From positions 1-64,000 of the forward strand of contig JBFLXB010000006.1 of assembly GCA_040757335.1 (NCBI GenBank): a DNA stretch of 64,000 nt, read 5' to 3'. Of this stretch, positions 40,339 to 48,403 are shown in pieces. Made by a program: the position numbers and the translations under genes. Under the pieces are notes generated by a model. That model saw nothing but the letters and a program-made list of their open reading frames with translations, had not been told where the DNA came from and made no database searches. How positions within the stretch are numbered: position 1 is the stretch's first letter; each line of letters begins with the position of its first letter. The stretch comes from Nitrospirota bacterium (GTDB taxonomy: Bacteria > Nitrospirota > Nitrospiria > 2-01-FULL-66-17).

Positions 40339-41301
40339 TTATTCGCCGTGGTGCGCGTGCGGCCTGCGGACGCAGTAGGGTCCCTCGCAGCCCTGGAGGT
40401 CGACGTTGGGATCTCGTTCCGGCGGGATTCGGAACTGGGCTTGGGTTTCGTAGATCGGACGCACCACCTGGGCCGCATCCAGCTCAAAGTCGAGGGCGAC
40501 GGTCCCGTTGGCCGGCACCGTGACTTGTTTGACGAGCGGATCCATGTGCGGATGCCAGGCCGCGACCAAGTACGTCCCGGGCGACAGATTCTCGATGGCG
40601 AACGTCCCATCCTTGCGCGCCTTGGCGAAGTACGGGTTCTCGGCCACCCACGCCCAGGTCTGCATGTACTCGTGCATGCCGCAGATGATCTGGACAATCC
40701 GCTTGCCGCGCTCGAGGTCCACGTAGCCGCTGTGAGCCTTGTACGAAACCGGGATGGGAAAACTCAGCACCCGGTTGCCCTTTTCCGCCTGATACACCTG
40801 CGCCGCGTGCATGATCGGATCGCGGTTCGTCACCGACAACCACGAGTCGTCCCGCATGACCGTGACCAGCGGATGGACGTGCGTCAACCGGCCGTCGTGG
40901 AGTTCAAACTGCTCGCTCTCCGGCACATCGGCCGGGTGAAACATACAGTTCACGGTCAATAGCTCCGTGTCGCGCGACTTGAACGGCTTCCCGCGCTGGA
41001 CGTTCAGGACCGCCACCACCGCGTCCTGGAGGCCCCCGCCGGAATCCACGTTGAACTCCTTGAGCACCACGTGGCCCTCGCCGTCCGAGATCTTCTTGCA
41101 AAAATCCCCGAACGGGTAGAGCACCATCGGAAATACGCGGGGCTCGGGCACATCCCCCCGCAACCTGACGGTTCCGGTGATCGTGCCCCCGTTCGCGACG
41201 TCGGCCATTTCATACGACCACGCAACGGCTGCCCCTGCGGTCCACCCCACCGCCAGCGCGGCGAGAGCCGCCCCTGCAACCTTCTTTGTCATGCTGGTCA
41301 T
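40339..41301 (-). CDS. Periplasmic cupredoxin (paralogue 3)
   Basis: 320 residues with signal peptide. Copper ligands His165 (DPIMHAAQ), Cys207, His210 and Met213 (ICGMHEYMQTW). The C-terminal regulatory-like domain is FAIENLSPGTYLVAAWHPHMD, and the protein ends with CxxxxC (CEGPYC) and a His-rich tail. Sequence is close to paralogue 2, so the oxidase is bracketed by near-duplicate carriers. The ATG at 41301 has GAGGAA upstream; the open frame to 41403 is not part of the gene. Confidence 0.86.
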   Translation of the reverse strand: MTSMTKKVAGAALAALAVGWTAGAAVAWSYEMADVANGGTITGTVRLRGDVPEPRVFPMVLYPFGDFCKKISDGEGHVVLKEFNVDSGGGLQDAVVAVLNVQRGKPFKSRDTELLTVNCMFHPADVPESEQFELHDGRLTHVHPLVTVMRDDSWLSVTNRDPIMHAAQVYQAEKGNRVLSFPIPVSYKAHSGYVDLERGKRIVQIICGMHEYMQTWAWVAENPYFAKARKDGTFAIENLSPGTYLVAAWHPHMDPLVKQVTVPANGTVALDFELDAAQVVRPIYETQAQFRIPPERDPNVDLQGCEGPYCVRRPHAHHGE

Positions 41302-41384
41302 GTGATTCCTCATGCGTCGTCTCAACGGTAAAAATAACCCGAGGAAAAGCGAATAGCAACCCAATGCCACACCCCCATGCGCGC

Positions 41385-41416
41385 CAACGCAGCAGATGAC
41401 CACTCATGGACGGGCT
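41385..41416. repeat. Solitary right end of the palindromic repeat at a stop codon
   Basis: CAACGCAGCAGATGACC...CATGGACGGGCT matches the right end of the complete copies, but the left arm and core are missing. It covers the stop and last four codons of the SUMF1-like gene, so those codons (Gly-Ala-Arg-Pro) may derive from the repeat. Confidence 0.6.
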
Positions 41417-42285
41417 CCCAGAGAGGCGGCGCAGCGAAAGCCGATGGTGTCCCGGCGTGCGTCCGGGCTCGCCGCGCTTCGCGTTGCGGTTCTGAGCATC
41501 ACCGGATCGCTTCGCCACGACCCGCCCCGGACCACTTTGTAGCGTCCAACGGGCGGGCCCTGGGGGTTTCGATCCGGCATGCCGCGATACCAGTCGATCC
41601 CGTTCCAATCCGCAACCCACTCGGCCGCGTTGCCGGCCATGTGGAGCACACCGTAGGGACTTTGCCCGGCCTCAAACGTCGCGGTCGCGGCCATCGGCGG
41701 CTTGGGCGGGCTCACCGCTCGAGCGTACACCGCGCGGATGTGATCCGGCGGATCGTCGCCCCACGGGAACAACCGGCCATCGTCTCCCCGTGCGGCTTTC
41801 TCCCACTCGGCTTCAGTGGGCAGCCGCGCTCCGCGCGAGCGACAATACTCGTTCGCCTCATACCACGTGACGGAGACAACCGGAAGCGCGCCGGCGTCGG
41901 TTACCCCATTACCAGCGGTGGCGCCGTCGAGCCACTGGAGATCCGCGGGCTGTCCCCCGAGATCATCGAGGACCCACCGCAGGTAGTTCGCCACGCTGAC
42001 CTCCTCGCGGTCGATCACGTAGCGGTCGAGCCAGATCCGGCGTTGCGGGATTTCGGTGTTGTCGTATGGGGTTCGCAAACCCGACGTCGGCGGCAGTTGC
42101 GGGGATCCCATGAGAAACCATCCCGCTTCGATCGCGATGACCGGAGACGGACGGGCCGTTTCCATCATGGCGCGGAGCCGGCCCATGGTCTCGTCCCCCG
42201 TTGGGGATTCCGCGGGCGGGGGCGAGACGGCTGAACACGCGACCAGCCCCATGACCATCCACCCGGGAAATCGGACACCCATCAA
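41404..42285 (-). CDS. SUMF1/formylglycine-generating-enzyme-fold lipoprotein, probably not a true FGE
   Basis: 293 residues. A lipobox LVAC (Cys17) marks it as a lipoprotein. The SUMF1 (FGE-sulfatase/PvdO) fold is clear: EAGWFLMGS, LPTEAEWEKAARG, NAAEWVADW, RGGSWRSDP and a final GFRCA. The two cysteines that bind copper in catalytic FGEs (in the GGS...C....C segment) are replaced (SDPVMLRTATR), so oxidation of sulfatase cysteines is unlikely; a structural or ligand-binding role is more plausible. It is the last gene of the propeller operon, 12 bases after the previous stop. Confidence 0.87.
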   Translation of the reverse strand: MMGVRFPGWMVMGLVACSAVSPPPAESPTGDETMGRLRAMMETARPSPVIAIEAGWFLMGSPQLPPTSGLRTPYDNTEIPQRRIWLDRYVIDREEVSVANYLRWVLDDLGGQPADLQWLDGATAGNGVTDAGALPVVSVTWYEANEYCRSRGARLPTEAEWEKAARGDDGRLFPWGDDPPDHIRAVYARAVSPPKPPMAATATFEAGQSPYGVLHMAGNAAEWVADWNGIDWYRGMPDRNPQGPPVGRYKVVRGGSWRSDPVMLRTATRSAASPDARRDTIGFRCAASLGARP

Positions 42286-42297
42286 CGCGACGGCGGC

Positions 42298-43581
42298 CTA
42301 GCGCGGAAGAGTGGTGTAACGCGTCAGGAACTCAACGACTTCTCGCTGTTCGTCCGGCGTCAGGCCGGCGCCTGGGGCCATCCGAGCGACCGTGGGCGCC
42401 CAGTCCCGCTGATTCGGAGCTACCCGCCAGTAGGTCGGTTTCCGGCTCAGCAGCGGATCGGTCCACCCGTGACACCCCGCACACTTCTGGAACGCAGGCG
42501 GTGGCGCTGGGGTGGAAGCCGGGTCCCGGCGCACGGGTCGATCGACCAACGAGGCGATGATATTCGCCACGGGCTCCTGCGAGACACGCTCGGGAGGCTG
42601 AAACCGGAGCCCGCCGTCGAGCGACAAGAACAACCCGTGGTCGTGCGTCCCCGCGTACAGCCGGTCAGGATCGGTCGGGGCAACCGCCAAGGCTTCGACG
42701 TCATCTTTCGGCGGGATTCCGTCCCCCACCTTCATCCAGGTCGCCCCGTTGTCGTTGCTGCGAAACAAACCCCGGCGCAACACGCTGACCCACAACCGTT
42801 TCGTGCCCGCGGGCCCGGCCAACACCAGCCGCACCCACCCCCGTTCAAACTCCTTGCCGAGCGGCGCCCAGCTACGGCCTCGATCATCCGACCGAAACAG
42901 TCCTTGGCGGCGCGTGCCGGCGTAGAAACGTCCTTGCGCGTCCTCGACCAGCGCCGAGATCGCCGCGTGGCTGAGATCCTGTCCAGTCGCCCGCCACGCC
43001 GCATCCCGCCCAGTGCGCGCAAAGAGCGTGCCCTGTCCCAACCAGGCCGTGCCCGAACGAACCAACAATGCGGCCAAGACCTCCCCTTCCATGGCGGGCA
43101 ATCCCTCCCCGTACGGGGTCCAACGGCCGCCGCCGTCCACGGTCTGGAAGACGTCGCCGGTGGACGTGGACGCGACCAAACGTTCGGGCTGCGAGGAATC
43201 GAGGGCCAAGGCGTGAATATTGGTGTTCCCGAGCCCGTGGCTCACCGCGTCCCACGATCGTCCGCCGTTTCGCGTGCGAAAGACGCCGCCGCCGAACGTG
43301 CCGACATAAGCCACGTCGGCGTCTTTCGGATGGATCACCACGTGGTACGCACTGGTGTTGAGGATGCCGTCGCGCGCAGGTAGCCAGGTGCGGCCCCGGT
43401 CCGTGCTCTTCAGGATGCCGACGGGACGGCCCGCGGCATAGAGCACCGACGGGGTCGACGGCGCCACCGCGATCTGATTGATCAGCAGCGGTTCGGCGGA
43501 GGCGACCTCGACCAGGATCGTCGCCGCACCCAGTGCGGCCGCCACGGACGCCCAGATTCGGGCCACCGGATGTGCGGTCAT
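42298..43581 (-). CDS. Secreted BNR beta-propeller with C-terminal monohaem cytochrome c
   Basis: 427 residues. A type-I signal peptide (VEVASA-EP) leads into Asp-box/BNR repeats of the sialidase/Ycf48 type (STDRGRTW, TRNGGRSW, SDDRGRSW, SNDNGATW). The C-terminal ~75 residues are a c-type haem domain: CAGCH at 367-371 and a likely axial Met in DWAPTVARMAPGAGL. The ATG overlaps the upstream stop (TAATG). Three genes in this operon share this propeller-cytochrome fusion. Function unknown; probably periplasmic electron transfer on a protein scaffold. Confidence 0.88.
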   Translation of the reverse strand: MTAHPVARIWASVAAALGAATILVEVASAEPLLINQIAVAPSTPSVLYAAGRPVGILKSTDRGRTWLPARDGILNTSAYHVVIHPKDADVAYVGTFGGGVFRTRNGGRSWDAVSHGLGNTNIHALALDSSQPERLVASTSTGDVFQTVDGGGRWTPYGEGLPAMEGEVLAALLVRSGTAWLGQGTLFARTGRDAAWRATGQDLSHAAISALVEDAQGRFYAGTRRQGLFRSDDRGRSWAPLGKEFERGWVRLVLAGPAGTKRLWVSVLRRGLFRSNDNGATWMKVGDGIPPKDDVEALAVAPTDPDRLYAGTHDHGLFLSLDGGLRFQPPERVSQEPVANIIASLVDRPVRRDPASTPAPPPAFQKCAGCHGWTDPLLSRKPTYWRVAPNQRDWAPTVARMAPGAGLTPDEQREVVEFLTRYTTLPR

Positions 43582-44831
43582 TACCGAAGCTCGATGAGCC
43601 GGGCCAGAGATTCGGCGCGTCCCGTCCGGTAGTCCTTCCAGGCCACGAGATAGCCAGCACCGCCAGCCGCCACGGTGGTAAAGTGGTTGCCCTTTGAATC
43701 CGGGACCACGGTGAAGGCGAGCGGCTTCCGGCCGCGCGCCCACCGCAACGCCCGCACGTCCCGTATCACGTCGGTGATCCTGGTCGTGGCGACGCTCGAC
43801 GACGGGTGCCCTTCTTCCCACACCACCAGGCAATCGTCGGTCCGGCACGACACCGCGGGAAACATGTGGAACCGAGGCGCGGAGGACAGGGGTATGCCGC
43901 CTGGCTCTGTAACCTCCCCATCCCGGGTCAGCGTGGTTCCGTAGAGGGCAAAGGTGTCCCCGGCTCGTTTGTCGACCCACACCACCAGGCTGTCGCCGGA
44001 TCCACGGAGTCCGCCCACCGCCGGATACCCCTGTTCCCCGTCGGCGAGCGAGACCGCGATGCGTTCAGGGTCCAACACACGCCCCTCGTCATCCACCCGC
44101 GCGGCGGAGATGTCGGTTTCACCGCGCCGCGCGTCCATCCACGCCACCACGAAGGCGCGGCCGTTCCACGCTACGGCAGGACGCGTCTGATCCCGGTCTC
44201 CCCCGCCCACCACCAGCCCCTCGGGGTCGAGCACCCGACCGTCCGGCGCGATCCGCGCCGCCACGATGTCCCAACCGGCCCCTGATCGCTCCTGCATCCA
44301 GACCGCCAGAAACACCCGGCCGCTCCACGCCACGCGCGGATGGCGGCGATTGCCCGATCCGACGCCGATCGCCAACCCGTCGGGGTCAAGGACGGTCCCG
44401 TCGGCCCGGACGCGCGTGCCGTAGATCTCCCAGTTGCGCCGGCTGCGCAGGTCTTGCCACAGGACGAGGTGGACGTCGCCGCCCCACGTCACGTCGGGAA
44501 ATAGCGTGTCGGACGGCCCTTGCCCGATCGGAAACCCGTCGCGCGGCGCAACGGTGTGATCGGGACTCACCCACGTGCCGTACACGTCGCTCGGCCCCCG
44601 GCGCGTGGTCTGCCACACCACGAGAAAGCGTTGTCCGTTCCACGACGGCACCGGGTCCTCCTCCTCGTCGGCGGCCCGCGACGACAGCACCAGCTCCGAC
44701 CCGATCCGCAGCGCGTCTTCACCGTCCCCGGGTTTCCCCCCCGGGCCGAGTCCGGCGCAGCCGACGAGGCTTGCCAGCGCGAGCAAGGGCCAGGGCAGCG
44801 CCCGGGCGATGGCGTCAACGCGGGGCAACAA
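43581..44831 (-). CDS. Beta-propeller lipoprotein with ~50-residue repeats, no haem
   Basis: 416 residues. Lipobox LVGC (Cys25). The mature protein is a tandem series of repeats of the type PAVAWNGRAFVVAWMDARRG...ISAARVDDEGRVLDP, seven or so copies, a propeller built from WNG/VVW blades. No CxxCH. The start appears to be TTG (44831 or 44828), overlapping the previous stop by ~15 bases, since no ATG or GTG precedes the signal sequence. Encoded between the YVTN and BNR-cytochrome genes. Confidence 0.8.
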   Translation of the reverse strand: MLPRVDAIARALPWPLLALASLVGCAGLGPGGKPGDGEDALRIGSELVLSSRAADEEEDPVPSWNGQRFLVVWQTTRRGPSDVYGTWVSPDHTVAPRDGFPIGQGPSDTLFPDVTWGGDVHLVLWQDLRSRRNWEIYGTRVRADGTVLDPDGLAIGVGSGNRRHPRVAWSGRVFLAVWMQERSGAGWDIVAARIAPDGRVLDPEGLVVGGGDRDQTRPAVAWNGRAFVVAWMDARRGETDISAARVDDEGRVLDPERIAVSLADGEQGYPAVGGLRGSGDSLVVWVDKRAGDTFALYGTTLTRDGEVTEPGGIPLSSAPRFHMFPAVSCRTDDCLVVWEEGHPSSSVATTRITDVIRDVRALRWARGRKPLAFTVVPDSKGNHFTTVAAGGAGYLVAWKDYRTGRAESLARLIELR

Positions 44832-45786
44832 CGATCCCCATCAAACCCTCGGCGGCGCCCGTCTCCAGCCACGCCACGACCTGACGCGATTCGGAGTCGA
44901 TCACGGCGATGCGGTCCGTTTCGCGATGGGTGACGTACACGCGGCGACCGTCGGGCGCCACGCTGACGCGCCACGGCGACGGTCCCACCGGAACCACCGC
45001 CTCCTCGCGATCGGTCGCGGTCGAGACGACCGACACCGTGTCGGCCCCGCTGTTCGCCACATACACGGTGCCTCCGTCCGGCGCCGACGCGATCCCGACC
45101 GGGTTGAGGCCGACCGCCACCGTGGCCACGACGGTGTCGCGCGCCACGTCGATCACCGAAACCGCTCCCGGCCTCTGGTTCGTGACGTACGCAAAGCGCC
45201 CGTCCGTGGACAGCGCGATGTCGACGGGAAACATGCCGACCGGAATCGTTGCAACGACCAGATACGAGGCGGTGGAGACCACCGAGACGGTCCCCGAGAA
45301 ATAGTTCACGACGTAGACCGCGGGCCGGCGGGGAATCGCAGCCACCGCGATCGGCAACGCACCGACACGGGCCCGCGCCAGTAAGGCGCCGGTCTTGACG
45401 GAGATGACCGACAGCGTCTTATCTTTGGCGTTCGCGACGAACAGGGCCCTCCCGTCCGGGGACACGTCCACGGCCTGCGGCACCGCACCCGCCTCCAGCC
45501 GATCCAGGTTGCGCCCGGGCAAGCGGATCGCCGTCACCATTCGACCTTCTCCGCCGACATAGACGGTTCCCCCGTCCGGCGACACCGTCAGGTCCGCCGG
45601 ACGCGGGATGTCGGGGATCCGAGCGAGCACTTTCCGAGTCTCGGGGTCGACCACCACCACGCTGTCCGCCTGGCGGTCCGCGACGTACAACACGGGCGTG
45701 TGGGCCGCACACGCGGAGAGCAACACCGCCCCCGCCCACCCGGCGAGCATCCACGTCCTGCTCGGCACTGACGCCACGCGGGTCAC
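44815..45786 (-). CDS. YVTN-type beta-propeller lipoprotein
   Basis: 323 residues, lipobox LSAC (Cys26), followed by seven-bladed YVTN repeats (DLTVSPDGGTVYVGG, ALSTDGRFAYVTNQRPG, SVAPDGRRVYVTHRETD, with VSVVSTAT and VSVIDVAR blades). Such proteins are common surface scaffolds. GTG at 45786 overlaps the previous stop (GTGA). Confidence 0.88.
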   Translation of the reverse strand: MTRVASVPSRTWMLAGWAGAVLLSACAAHTPVLYVADRQADSVVVVDPETRKVLARIPDIPRPADLTVSPDGGTVYVGGEGRMVTAIRLPGRNLDRLEAGAVPQAVDVSPDGRALFVANAKDKTLSVISVKTGALLARARVGALPIAVAAIPRRPAVYVVNYFSGTVSVVSTASYLVVATIPVGMFPVDIALSTDGRFAYVTNQRPGAVSVIDVARDTVVATVAVGLNPVGIASAPDGGTVYVANSGADTVSVVSTATDREEAVVPVGPSPWRVSVAPDGRRVYVTHRETDRIAVIDSESRQVVAWLETGAAEGLMGIVVAPR

Positions 45787-47180
45787 GGTTGTCTCTGCGA
45801 CGAATAGGCGTTCAGGAACTCCTCCACTTCGTCTTCCTCGCTGGGTGAGAGACCCGCAATCGGCGCCATGCGGTGCACGGTCGGTCCCCAGTCCCGCCGG
45901 TTCGCGGGCACGAGCCAGAAGCTTCGCGGCGCCTGATTCAGCTCGGGGTCCGTCCAGCCATGACAGCCGTTACACTTCGAAAACGCCGGAGGAGGAATCA
46001 ACCCCACCGCTCGGCGCGTCGGATCAGGGGCCTTCAGCGCCGCAATGATCGTATCCGCGTCCAGCGTCGGAACCCGGTCGAGCGGCCGCCAGCCGGCGCC
46101 TCCGTCCTGGGAGACGAAGACCCCGCTCCCATAGGTGCCGGCGTACACCCGCTGGGGCCGGTGAACATCCACCGCCAACGCACGCACGTCGGGCGTCGCG
46201 AGCCCGTGGCTGCGTCGCTCCCACGTCCGCCCGCCGTCCGTACTGCGCAGCACACCCGACGTCGAGGTGGCCGCATACGCCAACCGCCCCCCGGGATCGA
46301 ACCACACCTGCCGAACCCACTCGAGCGAGAGCCGCTCGTCTTGATCCCACCGGGTCCACGTGGCCCCGGCATCCTCGCTCACGAACAGGCCGCCGCCCTG
46401 CAGCGTTTTCCCGTCGCGCAGCGCGGCCGCGAAGACCCGGCGGCCGTCGGGATGTCGCGTCAGCACGGTGATGGCTCGCCCCGTCAGGTCGCTGGAAGCC
46501 GGCGCCCACGCGGGTTCGGTAGCGCGCCGTCTCCACACGCCGCGACCGGACGCCAGCAATGCCGTCTCGCGATCACCGGGAAGAATGACCAGGTCCTGGA
46601 ACTGCTGGCTCTGCGTAAAGTCGTCCCCCTGATTCCACGCCGTCCACGTGTTCGCCCCGTCCCGGCTGATGAACACGCCGGTCGAGGTCACGACGTACAC
46701 CTGATCGGGATGCTCCGGATGCAGGACGATCGACCCGACATTGGTGTTGGCCAGCCCGTCGTTCTTTTCCACGAAGGATCGCGCTCCGTCCACGCTTTTG
46801 TAGAGCCCGCCTCCCCCCGCCCCCACGTACACCACATCGGGATTGCGCGGATCGAGCACCAGCCGGTAGAGCGAGTAGCTCCGTATGCCGCGATTGGCCG
46901 TCTCCCAATGCCGCCCCGCGTCCTCGCTCTTGAGCAGGCCCACGCTGAAGTTCGTGAGCGCGAGCACCGTGTCCGGCCTCTCCGCGTGCAGCGCAACCTG
47001 CGTCACCACGATGGCCCGGCGCGTGGGCGCTTCGCGCGAGGCGCCGGGTTGCAGGGTCACGCCCGAACACGCGGTGAGCCACGCCGCGAGTCCTATTGCG
47101 GAGGTGAAGAAGCACGATCTCCGTTTTGCTCGCTCACCCCGCCGCAAGCCGCGAGGAGTACGCTCGCAATGCACTTTCAT
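45783..47180 (-). CDS. BNR beta-propeller lipoprotein with C-terminal monohaem cytochrome c
   Basis: 465 residues. A lipobox LTAC (Cys38) follows a basic leader. BNR repeats (SEDAGRHW, SVDGARSF, SRDGANTW, SEDAGATW, STDGGRTW, SQDGGAGW) form the propeller. The C-terminal haem domain has CNGCH at 403-407, GWTDPELNQAPRSFW and RMAPIAGL. The ATG at 47180 overlaps the upstream stop (ATGA), so the frame extending to 47594 is not used. Paralogue of the 42298 and 48400 products. Confidence 0.88.
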   Translation of the reverse strand: MKVHCERTPRGLRRGERAKRRSCFFTSAIGLAAWLTACSGVTLQPGASREAPTRRAIVVTQVALHAERPDTVLALTNFSVGLLKSEDAGRHWETANRGIRSYSLYRLVLDPRNPDVVYVGAGGGGLYKSVDGARSFVEKNDGLANTNVGSIVLHPEHPDQVYVVTSTGVFISRDGANTWTAWNQGDDFTQSQQFQDLVILPGDRETALLASGRGVWRRRATEPAWAPASSDLTGRAITVLTRHPDGRRVFAAALRDGKTLQGGGLFVSEDAGATWTRWDQDERLSLEWVRQVWFDPGGRLAYAATSTSGVLRSTDGGRTWERRSHGLATPDVRALAVDVHRPQRVYAGTYGSGVFVSQDGGAGWRPLDRVPTLDADTIIAALKAPDPTRRAVGLIPPPAFSKCNGCHGWTDPELNQAPRSFWLVPANRRDWGPTVHRMAPIAGLSPSEEDEVEEFLNAYSSQRQP

Positions 47181-48403
47181 CGCGGCGCGCCGGGCCCGGA
47201 GCGTTCGGCCGGAGCGGACAGGGGACTGCGGTACACCCAGGCGCGCGGAGGCAGCGCGGTTCCCGCGTAGAGCGCGCCGCCGAACTCCTGCATCGCTTCC
47301 ACCGTAAACGGCGTGAGCTCTCCGACCTCGTGCCACGACGACCCGTCGGAGCTGCGTTGCACCCGTCCGTTCACCGCCGCGTAGAGGACGCCTGCGGCCT
47401 CGACGAGCGAGGCCACGTACTCCCCGCGTACACCCGATGACTCGCCCGCCGCCAACACCCGCTCCCACGTCTCGCCGTCGCGTGTGCGCCACACGGCTCC
47501 ACCGGTCGTGGTCCCCACGTAGAGAAACGCGCCCGCCGCAACCGCGGCTCGCACCCCGACTCGCGGTTCGGACGGGAACCGCACCATCTCCCAAGCGGCG
47601 CCGTCAGGGCTCCGAAACACCCCGGCCCCTTCGACCCCGGCGTACAGACTCCCCTCAAACGGGATGAGAAACCGCACCCAGTTCGGGAACTGGTTGTCCG
47701 CGCCCGACAGCAACGCGCCTGCCGGGGACCAGGCCCGGCCGTCGGTGGTCCGGTACACGCGACCGCGCGTGGTGCCCGCGTACAACGCGTCGCCGAACAC
47801 CCCGAGCGCGATGACGCCGCGTTCCTCCGCCGGCAGGGTTGCCTCGTGCGACCACTGCGCGCCGTCCGCGCTGCTCCACACCTCGGCTCGCGGTTGATTC
47901 GTGCCGGCAAAGAGGCGATCGCGAAACGACACCAACCCATACACGGTGTACGCCTCGGTCGTCAAGACGGGACGCCAGGATCGGCCTTCCAATCGGAGCG
48001 CGGTGCCGGCTCCCTCGATGCCGGCGTACAGCCGATCCCGAAACGGTTTGAGCGCCACCACGTTCCACCCCGCGGGCACCGGCTCCAACGGTTCCCACTC
48101 CATGGTCGAGACCTTGGGGTAACGGCTCATCAAGTACTCTTCGAGCGAGGCGCGTTCCGACGCGCTGAGCGGGCAGCCCATGGCCTGCATCCAACTCAGC
48201 ACCAGCGTCCACGGTCTGGGTTCAATGGCATGGCTGCGGCCCGCGCAGTCCCCGGCCACGCAGCGGGCATCCAGGGTCACGCCGTGGCAGGCGCCGCAGC
48301 GCGACGTGATGATCGACCGGGCGGTCGTGTCCGACACCGGAGCGCTCGCGCAGCCCGCCAGGATCGCGACGGTGACGACCACCGGCCACCGAACCGCGGT
48401 CAC
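47177..48403 (-). CDS. Lipoprotein with N-terminal monohaem cytochrome c and C-terminal beta-propeller
   Basis: 408 residues with reversed domain order compared with its neighbours. Lipobox LAGC (Cys18) and a haem site CGACH at 36-40 lie at the N-terminus, with extra cysteines (CVAGDC) in the haem domain. Then comes a propeller with blades such as FRDRLYAGIEGAG, FGDALYAGTTRGRVYRTTDG and FEGSLYAGVEGAGVFRSPDG. The GTG at 48403 overlaps the previous stop (GTGA). Confidence 0.87.
   Translation of the reverse strand: MTAVRWPVVVTVAILAGCASAPVSDTTARSIITSRCGACHGVTLDARCVAGDCAGRSHAIEPRPWTLVLSWMQAMGCPLSASERASLEEYLMSRYPKVSTMEWEPLEPVPAGWNVVALKPFRDRLYAGIEGAGTALRLEGRSWRPVLTTEAYTVYGLVSFRDRLFAGTNQPRAEVWSSADGAQWSHEATLPAEERGVIALGVFGDALYAGTTRGRVYRTTDGRAWSPAGALLSGADNQFPNWVRFLIPFEGSLYAGVEGAGVFRSPDGAAWEMVRFPSEPRVGVRAAVAAGAFLYVGTTTGGAVWRTRDGETWERVLAAGESSGVRGEYVASLVEAAGVLYAAVNGRVQRSSDGSSWHEVGELTPFTVEAMQEFGGALYAGTALPPRAWVYRSPLSAPAERSGPGAPR

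Noticed and set aside
41404-42285. Genuine formylglycine-generating enzyme
   Set aside because: The two active-site cysteines are absent and there is no sulfatase gene nearby.
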